DNA from: Lichina pygmaea | Taxonomy: Eukaryota > Ascomycota > Lichinomycetes > Lichinales > Lichinaceae | Direction: 5' to 3' | Assembly: GCA_963422465.1 (NCBI GenBank) | Contig: OY730170.1 | Span: 3,200,379-3,264,378 of the forward strand | DNA length: 64,000 nt | In this document: positions 35,209-46,321 of the stretch, piece after piece | How the letters are laid out: each line of letters starts with the position of its first letter | Position numbering within the stretch: position 1 is the first letter of the stretch | Made by a program: the position numbers and the translations under genes | Notes under the pieces: model-generated | Database searches by the model: none | Told to the model about the DNA's origin: nothing | Seen by the model: the letters and a program-made list of their open reading frames with translations, nothing else

Positions 35209-35853
35209 GGCAGGAGGGACAAGGCAGGAGGGGCTGCGCCAGGAGGGACAGGCCCCTGTACGGACCCTGGACGAGCGGCTACACAGCTGAGCTTGCGAAT
35301 CGCTGGACGCTGCGCCTGCGCAGAACCAGGGGCGTCGACATGATCCGTGGGCGCGGGCCACCGCCGCCAGGCTGTGCCGCCGCCTTCGACTTGAGCGAGT
35401 ATCTCTCGTGTGGACTGCAGAAACATGGAACGATTCAGAACTTTTTTTTTCGATATAGGTGTTCATCGAAGAAGCTGAATGGACGCTGTTGCAGGGAAGA
35501 GGGGGAGAGAGCCCTTCTTCCATCAGCCATAAGTCGGGAGATGAGGAAGATAACCCAGAGATGAATCAGAGACAAGTATCGATGATATGTCTACAAAGTC
35601 CAACCGAATGAAAAGAGGTTGCCGGCTGCCCTGTGCTGAAGAGAAAAGAGGCAATGATGGAATATGATATGACTTGGCATGGTAGAATCCCGACATCCGA
35701 GAGATGGGAAAGCTCTGCCAAGTAAAATTTGGAGCAGATCAAACGCCTACCAATGCAATCTTTCGGTAATAAACCCGAGGGGAAATTGGAAAAAACATAA
35801 AAGGTCATCTGTCCATCGTGTGCCAGAATCCGGGGCGGAGACTATACAACGGA
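35209..35853. other. Intergenic between minisatellite and PRPP synthetase
   Basis: No gene was recognised. GC-rich sequence up to about 35400 changes to AT-richer sequence from about 35540, which should include the 3' untranslated region of the PRPP synthetase gene. Confidence 0.4.
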
Positions 35854-37636
35854 CTATTCGTAGTACTGATCGTACAGCTGTGAAAGGCTCTCTCCTTTCG
35901 TGGAAAGCCTCGATAGTCAGCACATGCATTCGGCCGCGAGAAATCCGCGAACCACGAATTCTGGCCGAAACTCACCGTAGTGATTCCTCCGGATCGCCTC
36001 CGATAGTAGAATGGAGATGTCCAACACGACAAGCTTCTTCGTCAGCCGCTGGTCGTCGATCGAGATGGGGCACGAGTTGGTGACGACAACCTGGTCGATG
36101 CAGTCGCACTTGGCCAGCTCTTCGAGGCTGTCGGACCCGAAGAGGCCGTGCGTGGCGATGCAGTAGACCCGTCGCGCGCCACCTCGCTTGACCACCGTCT
36201 CGGCCGCCGCGATCCAGCTCCGGGGTTTGTCGATGATGTCGTCGACGATGACGACCGTCTTGCCCCTGACGTTGCCCACCACCGTGATCATGTGCTCCGA
36301 AACGAAGCTCTCCAGGATTTCTTCCGCTTCGTCGTCATCGGAGCTGACGCCAGCGTCGAGCGCTGCTGGATCGACGACGCCGGAGAGTCGAGAGGACGAT
36401 GAGAGCACCGAGACCGTCATCGCATCCGGTATCTGCTCGGCAGGGTTCTCGCCCGTCGTCATTGTCACCGACGGAGAGAGCGAGTTGGGAGGCGAGGGGA
36501 AGTCGTCGTCGACCAGTTGGCCGTGCACCAGGCGCCCCCTCACCACGTTTCGCGCGCGGCAGTCAGCAGAGTCGTCGCCGCTGTCCTCACCGTGGTCCGG
36601 GGCCGACCCATCGGTTCCATTTTCTGCGTGGCTGGCAGCGCCGCCAATGTTGGCTTGCGCAACGTCATCCGTCCCGTCCAAGCCTACCGGCGACGCTGCT
36701 GTTGCGCGGTCGGTGATCCTTCCACCCTGGTAATGGTGGGTTGCAGTGGACTCGTTTGGACCGTCGAGAATCATGCTCGAGGTTGGGTTGCCTCGTCGTC
36801 GGTCCATGGTGACGATACCGAAGTTCAGCTTGAGAACGTCGGCGAGGGACGTCACTCGCTTGGTGCCTCCCGCGTTCTTTGACACCACCACCGCTTCCCG
36901 CCAGTCGGGCACATTATGCCGGATCCAACGTGCGATGAACGGCTCAGCATGGAGATCATCAACGGGCCTACCGAAGAAGCCTTGCATTTGCGCCGCCTGT
37001 CGAGCGATGTCAATGGCATGTGAAGCCTGTCGAATGTGACGATACGTGGACGAGACCGACGAGACAAGACATACGTACATGTAGATCCACTGTGACGATG
37101 TGATGGACACCAGCTACCGACAGAAGATTGGCCAGCATCCGAGCCGTTATAGCTCCGCGGTGCGACTTTTGTTTCGACTGGCGGGAGTAGGGAAAGTAAG
37201 GCAGCACAGCTGGTCAAGGTCAGTCTCGAACCGGCCATGTCCGTCTTCTAGATCCCCGCCGTACATACCTGTGATCTTGTTTGCTGAGCCGCCCTTGCAG
37301 GCCGAGATCATGATGAGGAGCTCCATGATGCTATCATTGATCCTGCCCTCGCCATGAGCCAGGTCCCAGACGAATATGAGTGTCCGTTCTCACTCGGAGC
37401 TCCCGCTCTGGACCACGAAGACATCCTTGTCGCGGATGGAGCATCCTGGCATGTCCTGTCAGCTACCAAGACCACAGGGAAAGCAGCTCGGTGGGAGACG
37501 GACCAAGCTGCACACTGATCTCGCCATTGGCGTACTTCTCCAGCGTACACTTGGATGGCGTGGTCCCCAGCCTGAAGCATATCAATTCCGTCAGGGACGG
37601 ATGGCTACTCCCGCCAAAGACGCGAACGCTCCGCAT
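35854..37636 (-). CDS. Ribose-phosphate pyrophosphokinase, Prs1/Prs5-like with long insertion
   Basis: Six exons: 37636-37504, 37445-37394, 37342-37269, 37209-37079, 36996-35976 and 35891-35854, giving 482 residues. The spliced protein opens MRSVRVFGGSSHPSLTE and contains CSIRDKDVFVVQSGS, the conserved PYFPYSRQSKQKSHRGAITA block, and VTVDLH joined to AAQMQGFFGRPVDDLHAEPF. It ends HYGESLSQLYDQYYE, recovered only with the 38-nt last exon. The enzyme class makes PRPP from ribose 5-phosphate and ATP for nucleotide, His and Trp synthesis. Two features point to the Prs1/Prs5 type rather than the compact catalytic type: a low-complexity insertion of about 165 residues after TMDRRR, and a PRPP-binding loop reading VIVDDIIDKPRSW in place of the usual DDMADTCGT. 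In yeast such subunits act in heteromers with compact subunits. Confidence 0.93.
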
Positions 37637-38229
37637 GACGGTCAAAGAGGACACGGTCTGTCTACTACAGGCCACTTCTCCGCTCGCCAGACTTTCGATT
37701 CTAGCTGTCAGAGACGACTAGAAATTCTCACTCGGTGGGTTGATGTCCGATTTCCTGGGACGGATAGCCACCGGATCCTTGTCGCCGCCCGATTCACAGT
37801 CACCCTCCCGTGATGTCGCGGAGTCACGGTACGGGTTGTTGAATACCCTGACAGTCACAGTCGATGCAGGCATACATCATTTCTCTGGACTCCAACACAG
37901 TATAGGCTAAGAGAAGTGTCTTTCTTGTGCGATGAGAGCTTCTCGAGACTGTGCTCCTCGGTTTCCCATAACCCTACCGTACGGTACGGAAGTGCATACG
38001 TACAGTGTGTACGGAAGTGCCTTACCGGTACGACCCCCCTACCCCAGTTGCTTAGTCAGATATCAGGCGCTGCTTAGTAATACCGATATCGTACCTCCGT
38101 ACAGTATGCGCAACACCTCCGTACACCACACGATATTTCCAGACCCCGAGAGAATTTGACCAGAAAATCTTTCGTCTGCGCAAGTCCATACGTCTGCTAG
38201 TGATGGTCTGACCTACTCCGTCGATGGGC
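37637..38229. promoter_or_regulatory. Upstream region of PRPP synthetase
   Basis: No gene was recognised. It should contain the promoter of the minus-strand PRPP synthetase gene. Palindromic GTACGG/CCGTAC words cluster at 37978-38110. Confidence 0.4.
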
Positions 38230-39057
38230 TTCGACTAGTTGTCTCATGAGGATACTTGCTGATTGCCCCAAGGCGACCATTCCGAGCGGCGAACAGACCA
38301 GCAATGGTTTCGAAAGGTGGCTAGGATGGCGCCGACAGGTGACTGCGAGACCGTACGAAGATCTTTGTGCGCGAGAAGGACCTTGCCATGCTTTTACTGT
38401 CGTTGGCCGATACAGCCTGTTCGAGCTTGGGGGGATCACGCTCCTCTTCTTCCTCGATATGCTGGCTCAAGTCATCCATGAGCGACTTCAGCGTCGGTGT
38501 CAAGTCCGGATGATCAGACCTCGGCTTTGGAAACTTGGCCGGCTTCTCGTCGACCTATCTCTGGAGTCAGCCACGCAACCAACCTCTACAATCTTCAAGA
38601 ACGACTGCCGGTCAATGCGCCGGGTAAAACAGCTGAGGGGACTTGCCACTTGATGCTCCGCATAGTTATTCTCGGTCATTTCCTTGCCTGACAGACCCAG
38701 GCCCTTCTCAAACGCAGGGAAGACAACCAGCTGCTCGCCGATGGAGTGGCATGCCCGCTCCCAGGTTAGCTAGTTCCACCACCATTCACAGGTGCTCTTG
38801 TCACGGGTGTTGACAATTTTCTGGCAATGCTGTTCGATCTCGCAGTGGTCTGACTTGATCTCTTCGACAATATCACCAATCTTTGCCATGCTGACAGTTG
38901 GCCCAGAGAAAGTTCTCTGGCCGAGGCTCTTGTTGACAGTGAGAGTAGAGGTCGCAGCGGGCGGATGAGTGGTTTTGATGAAGGCAGACCCAAGACGAGT
39001 AAAAGCGGGAGGATGACGTATCTCGGAAGGAGGAGGAAAGAACAGCAAAGGCTTCAT
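38230..39057 (-). pseudogene. Broken hemerythrin (HHE) domain gene
   Basis: A leader that could be a mitochondrial presequence (MKPLLFFPPPSEIRHPPAFT) precedes MAKIGDIVEEIKSDHCEIEQ and a four-helix HHE-type core: LTWERACHSIGEQLVVFPAF, EHQ, and after probable small introns TLKSLMDDLSQHIEEEEERD and MARSFSRTKIFV. The His/Glu spacing fits di-iron hemerythrin-like proteins of fungi. Two in-frame TAG codons interrupt it: one after EWWWN, where the family has Gln, and one after HLSAPS, before PPFETIAGL. With both, no full-length product is possible unless the assembly is wrong here. The intron positions (one suggested after EHQ, one before VDEKPAKF) are tentative. Confidence 0.72.
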
Positions 39058-39448
39058 GAAGCTCAGGTCAACGGCGGGGAGTTTGTCGTTGGCTATCGTA
39101 CCGTGGCACTACTTACTATGTAGACAATGCGCGTAACGCCGGCCAGGTGACGTGGTACTACATGTACTATGCGTGGGCAACTGCCTCTGTCGATGCCGGC
39201 TGCATTGAGCATCGTGTGCGTTTAATCACTCGTGGCACGCTGTTCGCATGGCAGATTTTTTTGTCGGAGCTTTGGGACCGATATGATGTCAACTGGGGCC
39301 AGGTTTCTACCAATCAGACACATCTGAATGCTCATCTTTAGAGCACTGTGATACAGTCAGCCGCGAGCCATGAGTATGGGATGCAGACCCAGATCTACAT
39401 ATCAAACAACAACACGTACTGTGAAAAGCTAGCCTCAACCTACTTCTT
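39058..39448. other. Intergenic, nothing seen
   Basis: A short stretch between the hemerythrin-like pseudogene's start and the LINE tail. No supported feature. Confidence 0.4.
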
Positions 39449-41670
39449 GGATTGATTGATTGATTGAAGTCTTCCGCCGGTCTAAAACTAGCCAACTAGA
39501 TTATGCCGGGAGTAGCAATAGTAATTTGAAAGGATAAAACCGTCTTCGGGGGCAAAAACCCTTCCTTCTCCTCCATTCTGGGATCTCTTACCGTGGATGT
39601 CGTGCTTGCGCGTACGTGTGTTGTAGATCTCGTAGTCGCTGACACGGCTACTCTGCTCCTGTCTCCGCCCTGCCCCCTGCATCCCTTCCACGGACTGTGG
39701 CATCCAAAGTAGTCTGCCCCTGGAGTCGCCTCTGGGGCCAGCCCTTCTTTGCTGTAGGCTGTGGGAGGGCCACAGTGGGAGCCCTTGGTTGTTTCTCCCC
39801 CACCACCGGAGAATGCTGCAGGGGTGGAGTATCCAGCTCCATCAGCTCTGCCTCCATATCAACACTCGGTGCTGGCCGTGGCTGCGTGGGCTTCCGTGGC
39901 CCTGTAGGGGTCTGCACCACAAAACAAAGAGGAAGGATATCACGTAGCTGCCGGATTCTCTGTAAGGCCCCTGCCCGTGCCCAGCACTCCGAGGACCACA
40001 CCTTGTGGGCCTCCCTGCACACCGCACACTTCTGTCGCTGCTGTACCTTGCAGGCTTTAGTGTCATGGGCCCCTGCGCAGTGAGTGCAGCACACTCAAGC
40101 TTTGCACTGTTTTGCCACATGGCTGTACTGCTGGCAGTGAAAGCACTGAGTGAGACGGAGTGCTCGATGGAAGGCGTTGCAGGTATGAAACTGCAAGCCA
40201 ACCAAAAAGCCCTTGTCTATCAGTGTGTTTGCTGCCCGCACATCAGCAAGCTCCAAGATCAGGGAAGACATGTGTTACGACCCAGGAGGAACACAGTCTT
40301 TATATACTCACAGAAAGCAGCAGACAGGATACTGGACGGAAGTACCAGACAGCGTGACACGGGAACCAGTCACGTGACCGGCGAGACAGACCAGGGGGTG
40401 CTCGCCGCAGCATGCATATGCGTGAGCAGAGTGAGCAGAGCTCACCCAGCTCGCCGCAGCGTGCATGAACAGTGAGCAAAGTGAGCAGAGCTCACCCAGC
40501 TCGCTGCAGCGTGCATGAACAAGTGAGCAAAGTGAGCAGAGCTCACTGTGCTCACGAACTGAGCACTATATAGTCCGGCGATAGTTCCCTTATGGAACGA
40601 TCGTCTTCAACTCATGTTGTGATCCAGACAACTAGATCTACTTCAATACAATCCTTTTGTACGAAGCCATTGATCAGGTGTCACCACCACCACGTTCCAC
40701 CAAACCCCTTCGCGCTCCTTGACACTCCTCTCCTGCGAGAACCAACCCGCCTTCCGCATCTCGCCCTTAATCCTATACTCGGTTAGGACGGCACGGTACG
40801 GACCGCAACAACATGGTATTAGAACATGCTGACTTTGGCCAGTGGGCTCCAACAAGCTTCAGCTCAGGGTGCAGGACCCTATTTTCCTTCTGCAATATTT
40901 TGACAATGTTGACCTGGTTGCTGGTGTCCACATCCTTTGTACAAACTCTGTGGACTAGCACCTGGTAACATCACTGGACTATCCATGCTGATGGTGCAAA
41001 GCAGGTCAACCAGCCACTGTCCTCTTCCAGCCTCTGGCACCCGGCCTCCGTCTCCACCAGGACTGACACATCCCCACTGGGGTGCTGGTACAGCAAGAGC
41101 ACATGGCTCCCCATCTCGCTCTGTGAAGTGGCCAGTTTGCTCCAGCCACTGCTTGAGTTGCTGGGGGGGGGGGGGGGGGGGGGGGACAACCTGGAAGCCT
41201 GAAGCCTCCACCAGGTCTTCCACCCTGGCCACAACCTCCCGGAGGTGACGTGCCTCCGGTCGTAAGGTCTCTCACTCGTGTTGCCTGGCAAGGACTTCAG
41301 CGGGCATGGTGTTGGTGTTGTGAGTGCACAGGCATGGGCCCGGGGCCTCCTGCGCTGCCTGTGCATATGTCTTCTTTTGCTGAACTGTTGATTCAATGTT
41401 CTTTAGTCGTTGGTCGACATCACCGAGGGCCTTTATCGTCATTCGGTGGGTGCCCTCCGAGGCTTCAGTCGCCCGCACCACCAGGCCACCGATCGCTCAC
41501 TCAACATTGCCGAGGAACTGGTGTACTGCCGCCGAATCGTACAAGGGTTTGTCGGGGTTCTTCGCAGTTGCATTAAGTCTTAAAGATTCCAATTGCGTCT
41601 GTACTAAATCAAGGAAGCCCGCAAAGTCGGGGCGGTCTCCTTCGTACAGTGGGAGTGGTGTCATTTTCCC
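39449..41670 (-). mobile_element. Tad-like LINE remnant carrying ORF1 only, split by a solo LTR
   Basis: On the minus strand, ORF1-type sequence runs from about 41664 (MTPLPLYEGDRPDFAGF) through a coiled coil (VDQRLKNIESTVQQKKTYAQ) and VDTSNQVNIVKILQKENRV. It resumes after the LTR with SSLILELADVRAANTLIDKG, and zinc knuckles (CFHCQQYSHVAKQCK, CCTHCAGAHDTKAC, CAVC) typical of Tad1-clade ORF1. It then passes directly, within about 200 bp, to a 3' tail of (TCAA)n at 39451-39467. No endonuclease or reverse transcriptase ORF2 is present, so it is an internally deleted or non-autonomous copy. Frames are shifted and stops occur within ORF1, for example after QCKA, so it is inactive. A G23 run at 41163-41185 reads as poly-Pro in ORF1. 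The tail matches the LINE remnant at 15526. Confidence 0.78.
40273..40810 (+). mobile_element. Solo LTR (538 bp) inserted in LINE ORF1
   Basis: The element starts TGTTACGACC and ends CCGCAACA, with 5-bp target duplications ACATG at 40268-40272 and 40811-40815. TG...CA ends and a 5-bp duplication fit an LTR retrotransposon; no internal region is present, so this is a solo LTR left by recombination between LTRs. It lies between the two halves of the LINE ORF1 frame. It contains about three tandem units of roughly 50 bp at 40398-40550 (GTGAGCAAAGTGAGCAGAGC), which could be a U3 repeat block, and a TATA-like CTATATAG near 40566. The superfamily (copia or gypsy) cannot be told. The intact duplication suggests moderate age, younger than the LINE insertion. 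Confidence 0.82.
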
Positions 41671-42519
41671 CTACTTCTTGGAAGAGCTATACAAAGTCCT
41701 CCTAGCACCATCTAGATCTCCAGCTGCAAAAGAGCACGAGGAGTGGCATCGTTACAAGGGTACAGGGCTGTCTGCTCACTACGTCGCCGAATCACTCTTG
41801 ATGACAAGGTTCTAGACATACGAGTACTCAATCCCGGGATGGGATGCTATTTGACACACGCGGACACAGTAGGTGAAACCACTTTGTGAGAACCAACTTC
41901 GTTGTGCTACCCTTGTTGAAATCGACACATACCGTACATCTGAACCTCCAACTTCAAGCTCGCAGAGAGAACTTACAGTAAGAAGTACGTGCCAGGATGC
42001 AGCAGTCACCTGTGAGCACCCACTGAAGCTTCAGTCGTTGCTGATTCAAATCTGCCATGTTGCATACGTCGGTGTTAAAATTTCCAGATGAATGGATAGT
42101 ACTGGAAGCATTATGACTTGTAGGTGGTGATGATGATAACACGGACAAGAGAACGTGTAAACTTACGTCATTAGTTTTCTTTGGCGAGTTCCACCTTACA
42201 TTGGATTTCAGTGTACGTAACGTACTCGGTACGTAACGGATCATTGTCCCATTTCTGGAGAAGGATCAGCTGTACTTCCGCATTTCGAATCCAGACATGG
42301 CTCCACGTGTTCGCTGTTTGACCGCTTGAGCCAATTAGCGTTGCAACCCTAGGATTATATAGTAATTATTGCTTGGCAAAGTGGGGTCTAGGTACCCCAC
42401 CGGCACTTACTGTACGTAAGTACAACACCCCACTTCTGTACTGTACATACGTACCGTAAGCAACAGATGCGGATGTGCCTGTTTCCGATCAAGCTCGAAG
42501 GGGAAAGACGAGAACTCGC
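41671..42519. other. Intergenic or decayed repeat flank
   Basis: No gene was recognised. Part of this may be the 5' region of the LINE remnant. TACGTA words occur at 42213-42238 and 42411-42456. Confidence 0.4.
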
Positions 42520-43940
42520 TCAAAAATCCTCATGGCCTTCGACATTCATCTGAAGTCTCGACCTCGAGATCTGGCCGGTAAGTCGTAGGAAGTCGTACCT
42601 CGTATCAGGCGCCGAGCTACCCCGCCGTACTGTACTCCCCGGGTCAAGACATGTCGTGCATGATGCTGGAGTTCGATGGTCCAGGTCGCATCGGAAGAGA
42701 CGAACAAAATGGGAATGCCGCGTGAGACATGCTGCGTCGGCGGCGTAACGTTCAATGTCCCGGATGACGTCCGCACGTCGCAAGGCCTTCGTAAGTAGCC
42801 TGCCGCGATTGTGAGCGGCCCAATGGTTGCGGTAGCAGGTCCACACGTTGGCCGGAGCGTGCCCGCCCGGCATGAGGCTCGAGCGACGCAGCCGAGTCTC
42901 GACCGCTTGCCAGAGCGGCCGCACCGGGTACCGCCAGTCGGCCAGCACGCATATGGTCTCTTGGAAGGCGGCGGAGAGCTCGACGAGGAGGTGGCAGGCC
43001 CCGGACCCTCTCGGGTCGTGCTCGATCGGCTCGACGAGAGCCGCGGGTCGAAGCCGGAGCCACGCGAAGCGCAGCAGGCACTCGTCCGAGGGCATGTCCG
43101 AGCCGTCGCCGGTCTCTACGAGCCGTGGCGCATGGCGGACGAGGAGCGGCGTCGCCCCTCGCAGCAGATGGTCGTGCGCCTCGAGCACGTCCATCGCCTC
43201 GAGCAGCGTGCGCTCGCCCGAGCCGCTCCACAGACGCTCGACGAGCTCGACGTTCCCACGACACGCAGGCGAGCGACGTGAAACAGCAGACCGAGGCCAG
43301 ATGGCGCCAACTGGACCGTCGGCCAGTAGGCCATCAGTGCCCTGGAGAAGCAGCCTCTTTGCTGGGCTGCAGGCGCCGGGGCGTCCGGAGCGGCCCCTGG
43401 CGCACCGTCCGAGAGTGCGTGGGCACCGTCATCGACCGGCGCATGGCGCAAGGGACGGCCGGACGAGACTCGATGGTGTTGGCAGTGGAGAGCGAGACCG
43501 CACCGTCGGTCTCGGCGCCGACAGGCGGCCCGGATACCGGGGTCGCGGTAGAGGTCGTGGGAGCAGCGACGGCGCCGACTCTCGGAGACGAGACGTACGT
43601 ACTCGTCCGTGAGGTCGTCTGGGCCGGCATAGAGACATCGGGTGAGCGTCGGGCCCGTTGGCGTCGACGAGCGGCCGGTCTCGAGCACGAGGCAGAGTCG
43701 GACGTCGTACTTATAGGTCGTTGCCGAGCGAAGCCAGACGGAGAGTCAGCGCGGTCTCCACAACACCGACGACGACGTGCTCACCCGGATGGATCGCAGG
43801 ATGCTCCGACGACGATGCTGAAACACGTCGTAGGCGAAGCGCCACGACCTCGAGAGACTGCCGGCATCGTCGAAGTCGGCCAGTCGCGAACAGACCAGGA
43901 GCAGGCACTCGACAGGCAAGGACGGCAGCGGGCGTGCCAT
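42520..43940 (-). CDS. F-box-like protein, frame probably disrupted
   Basis: ATG 43940 opens MARPLPSLPVECLLLVCSRL and continues ADFDDAGSLSRSWRFAYDVF, which fits the short F-box consensus LP-x-E-L/C-L-L-x-I with following helices. The first exon probably ends at a GTGAGC donor just after ILRSIR. Further down, LMAYWPTVQLAPSGLGLLFHVARLR lies in one frame and the natural continuation GNVELVERLWSGSGERTLLE in another, with no room for an intron, so a small indel near 43260 seems to have shifted the frame. The last 225 residues (WLRLRPAALVEPIEHDPRG, DWRYPVRPLWQAVETRLRRS, NVWTCYRNHWAAHN) read as globular protein ending at 42520. F-box proteins are SCF substrate adaptors; no substrate domain is recognised. 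It may be a pseudogene or contain a sequencing error. Confidence 0.5.
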
Positions 43941-46321
43941 GGCGGCGACGGCAGCCCTCGTTCGGGTCTCGACGAGGACCGCGAACGATGGCCGCTGCAC
44001 CGTCAGAAAGAAAAAGGAGATCGAAGTTGAGCCCTCGTGCAGGAGCAGTGGTCTTTCCGTCGAGCGGGAAGCGTCTCCGTGACGCTGGCCCTTGCAGAGA
44101 ATGCGCTCTTTCGGATCGTGTGATAGCCGTCAGAGCCGCTTCTTGGCCAGAGCGGGGAAGGCGTTGCGGCAATGTCAGGGCTCTCGCGATCCAGGCCGGT
44201 CGTCGGATTAGGGTACGCCTGCTGGGGCAGGCCATCGCCGGGCGGTATGCGACCTATCCTCCTGTGGACGAGCCCGCCGGGCCGTCGTCACGCCGTAGCT
44301 GGACGGCCGGGAATGCATCGCGTCGCCGGATGAGCAAAAGAAGACCTTCTCTCGCGCGCGGGGAGCTGCGTAGGTCATCTTGATCTTGATAGACGAAAGA
44401 GTGACGTCCGCCGAACCTCCACGGAGCTCCTCGAGAGGGCCAATCAGAGCGGCCGGCTGTGTGTCGAAAGATCACGTGGAATCTCTTGGCTGTAGCCATG
44501 TCCGCACTGTATATACTCCGGTCTCACCCCTTCCTGCCAGGAGACATGAGGACCCCGAATTCGTTTCCGTCTTCTCTCCCCCCACGTCCTCATCCCATCC
44601 TCGCGCCAGCCCGCCTCGGTCCCCGGTTTGGCTGTTCGGTCTCGGATGAAGGAGCCACCGACGCCAAAATGGGAGACCCTCGGGGGGCATCGTGGCCTCG
44701 GTCGCCCCGTCAAAGACCCGTCAAAGAAGTCAGATGCTCCTTACGGTAGCTGCTTGGCCTGGTGATCGCCCTCGCGATTGGTCGAGAGCCGGTCGGAGTG
44801 TCCGCGGAAGGTCCGCGGAGGGCCAAGCCTGGATCGTACCCGCTGCGGACAACCGCAGTCGAATTCCGGTTTGCCACTAGTGCCGGAGTGGAGCCAGCCG
44901 GCCAACGGACCTGGTGGCATCGGCTAACGTGACTGCCCAGACACATCGCGGACGAAGAGCCGCAGTCGGCAGAAGCAACAGGAGACCTTCGGGCAGCGCT
45001 CCTCCGAAATCCTTACAAAGCCGGGAGCAGAGCAGAGGCTGGAGGATCAGGAATGCATCGGAACGCTCGGCCGGTAGAGGCAAAGCAATGCTGCCAGATA
45101 CCATACGAGATCGATCTGGAATGCATCGACTATGAAGAGCCGTCGGCCGCCGTTGAGAGTGGCGTCTGGAAGATTGCTGATCTTGCAGGCATCGAAGTGT
45201 TTCCAGCTTCGACGTCGAGTACGTCATCAGAAGGTCGACGGGTCAATGAAGCTGAGCTTCATCGACGAGCGTCTTGGCTGGCTCTCGACTGCTTTGCGTC
45301 TCTCATCTGTTCCTTTCCCCGAGGCTCCCCAGCCGAAACAACGAACGAGGGCAAAGTCTAGCACCCCAGCACCTCGGCACCCCCGGCCCCTCAGCTCGCA
45401 CTCCATACGCTCACTTGTGCCCACCGTCGGGGTGCAAAGGACCATACTGACGTGCCCCGGTCAGGCGGCGATGGGTAAGACACTAGGGTCTTGGGCTGTC
45501 TAACAGAATTCTGGCTCGTCCCCGATACAGGGCCCTAGGCCAGCGAGGGTCCTGCACATGCATCCGATCGGTGACGATGACGGCGTCTCCGCAATCCGCG
45601 GGAGAAAGCACGGACAACAAAGAGCACAGGAGCACGACACCCACGCACCTCTAGGCACCCAGGGTCAGCCAACGCTGAAGTGGCATACTCGACGAACGAT
45701 CTTGAGAGGACCGACAGTTATCAGGCAATGCCGTGTGATCGGAGGACTTGACACGGTGCGTGCACCTTAGATCGCGTGGAGACCAACGGCCAGATATAGG
45801 TCGTCTCGAGGACCATCTACACCGGCGACGCTACCCAGCAGGTCGTCCTCAGGGCTCAGATCAGATGAACTGCCGAAGGGGCGTGTCTTCTCTGAACCCG
45901 TGACCGTCGAACGGCTGACTCGGTATTTGGTACTACCGGAGAGCTACGGTAGTGGGGTGGATGCTGGGGGACTAGCGCTACGGCGGGCTGATGGGCACCT
46001 ACAGTCGGCTCTCGCCACCGCTAGAGGCAGCCTATCGTCCCTGTCACTACCAGTACATCATCACCAACACAACATACGCACTAGCCGTCCGGGAGCCGCG
46101 CCTCCCTATCGAGAGACGGGGGACATCGTTGAAACGCCTCGACACCGCCGTTGGCAAAGGTCGAACTGTTCTCGTGCCCGGTTCGTCGACTCACCACCGC
46201 CTGGCTGCTCGTACAATCGACCACCAGCGTCAGCTCATCACCACCACTCGCAGTTCACGGCCGCCGCCGCCGTCGCCAATGCGACGAGCCTGCGGTCTCG
46301 CGCCTTGTTCTCGTTCCGACG
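43941..46321. other. Intergenic, GC-rich, nothing recognised
   Basis: In 2.4 kb I found no frame that resembles a protein and no RNA gene. The last few hundred bases should include the promoter of the Zn2Cys6 gene. Confidence 0.4.

Noticed and set aside
40811-40830. TGGTATTAGAAC after the LTR, resembling a primer-binding site
   Set aside because: The perfect ACATG duplication places this inside the LINE sequence, outside the LTR, so it is chance similarity.
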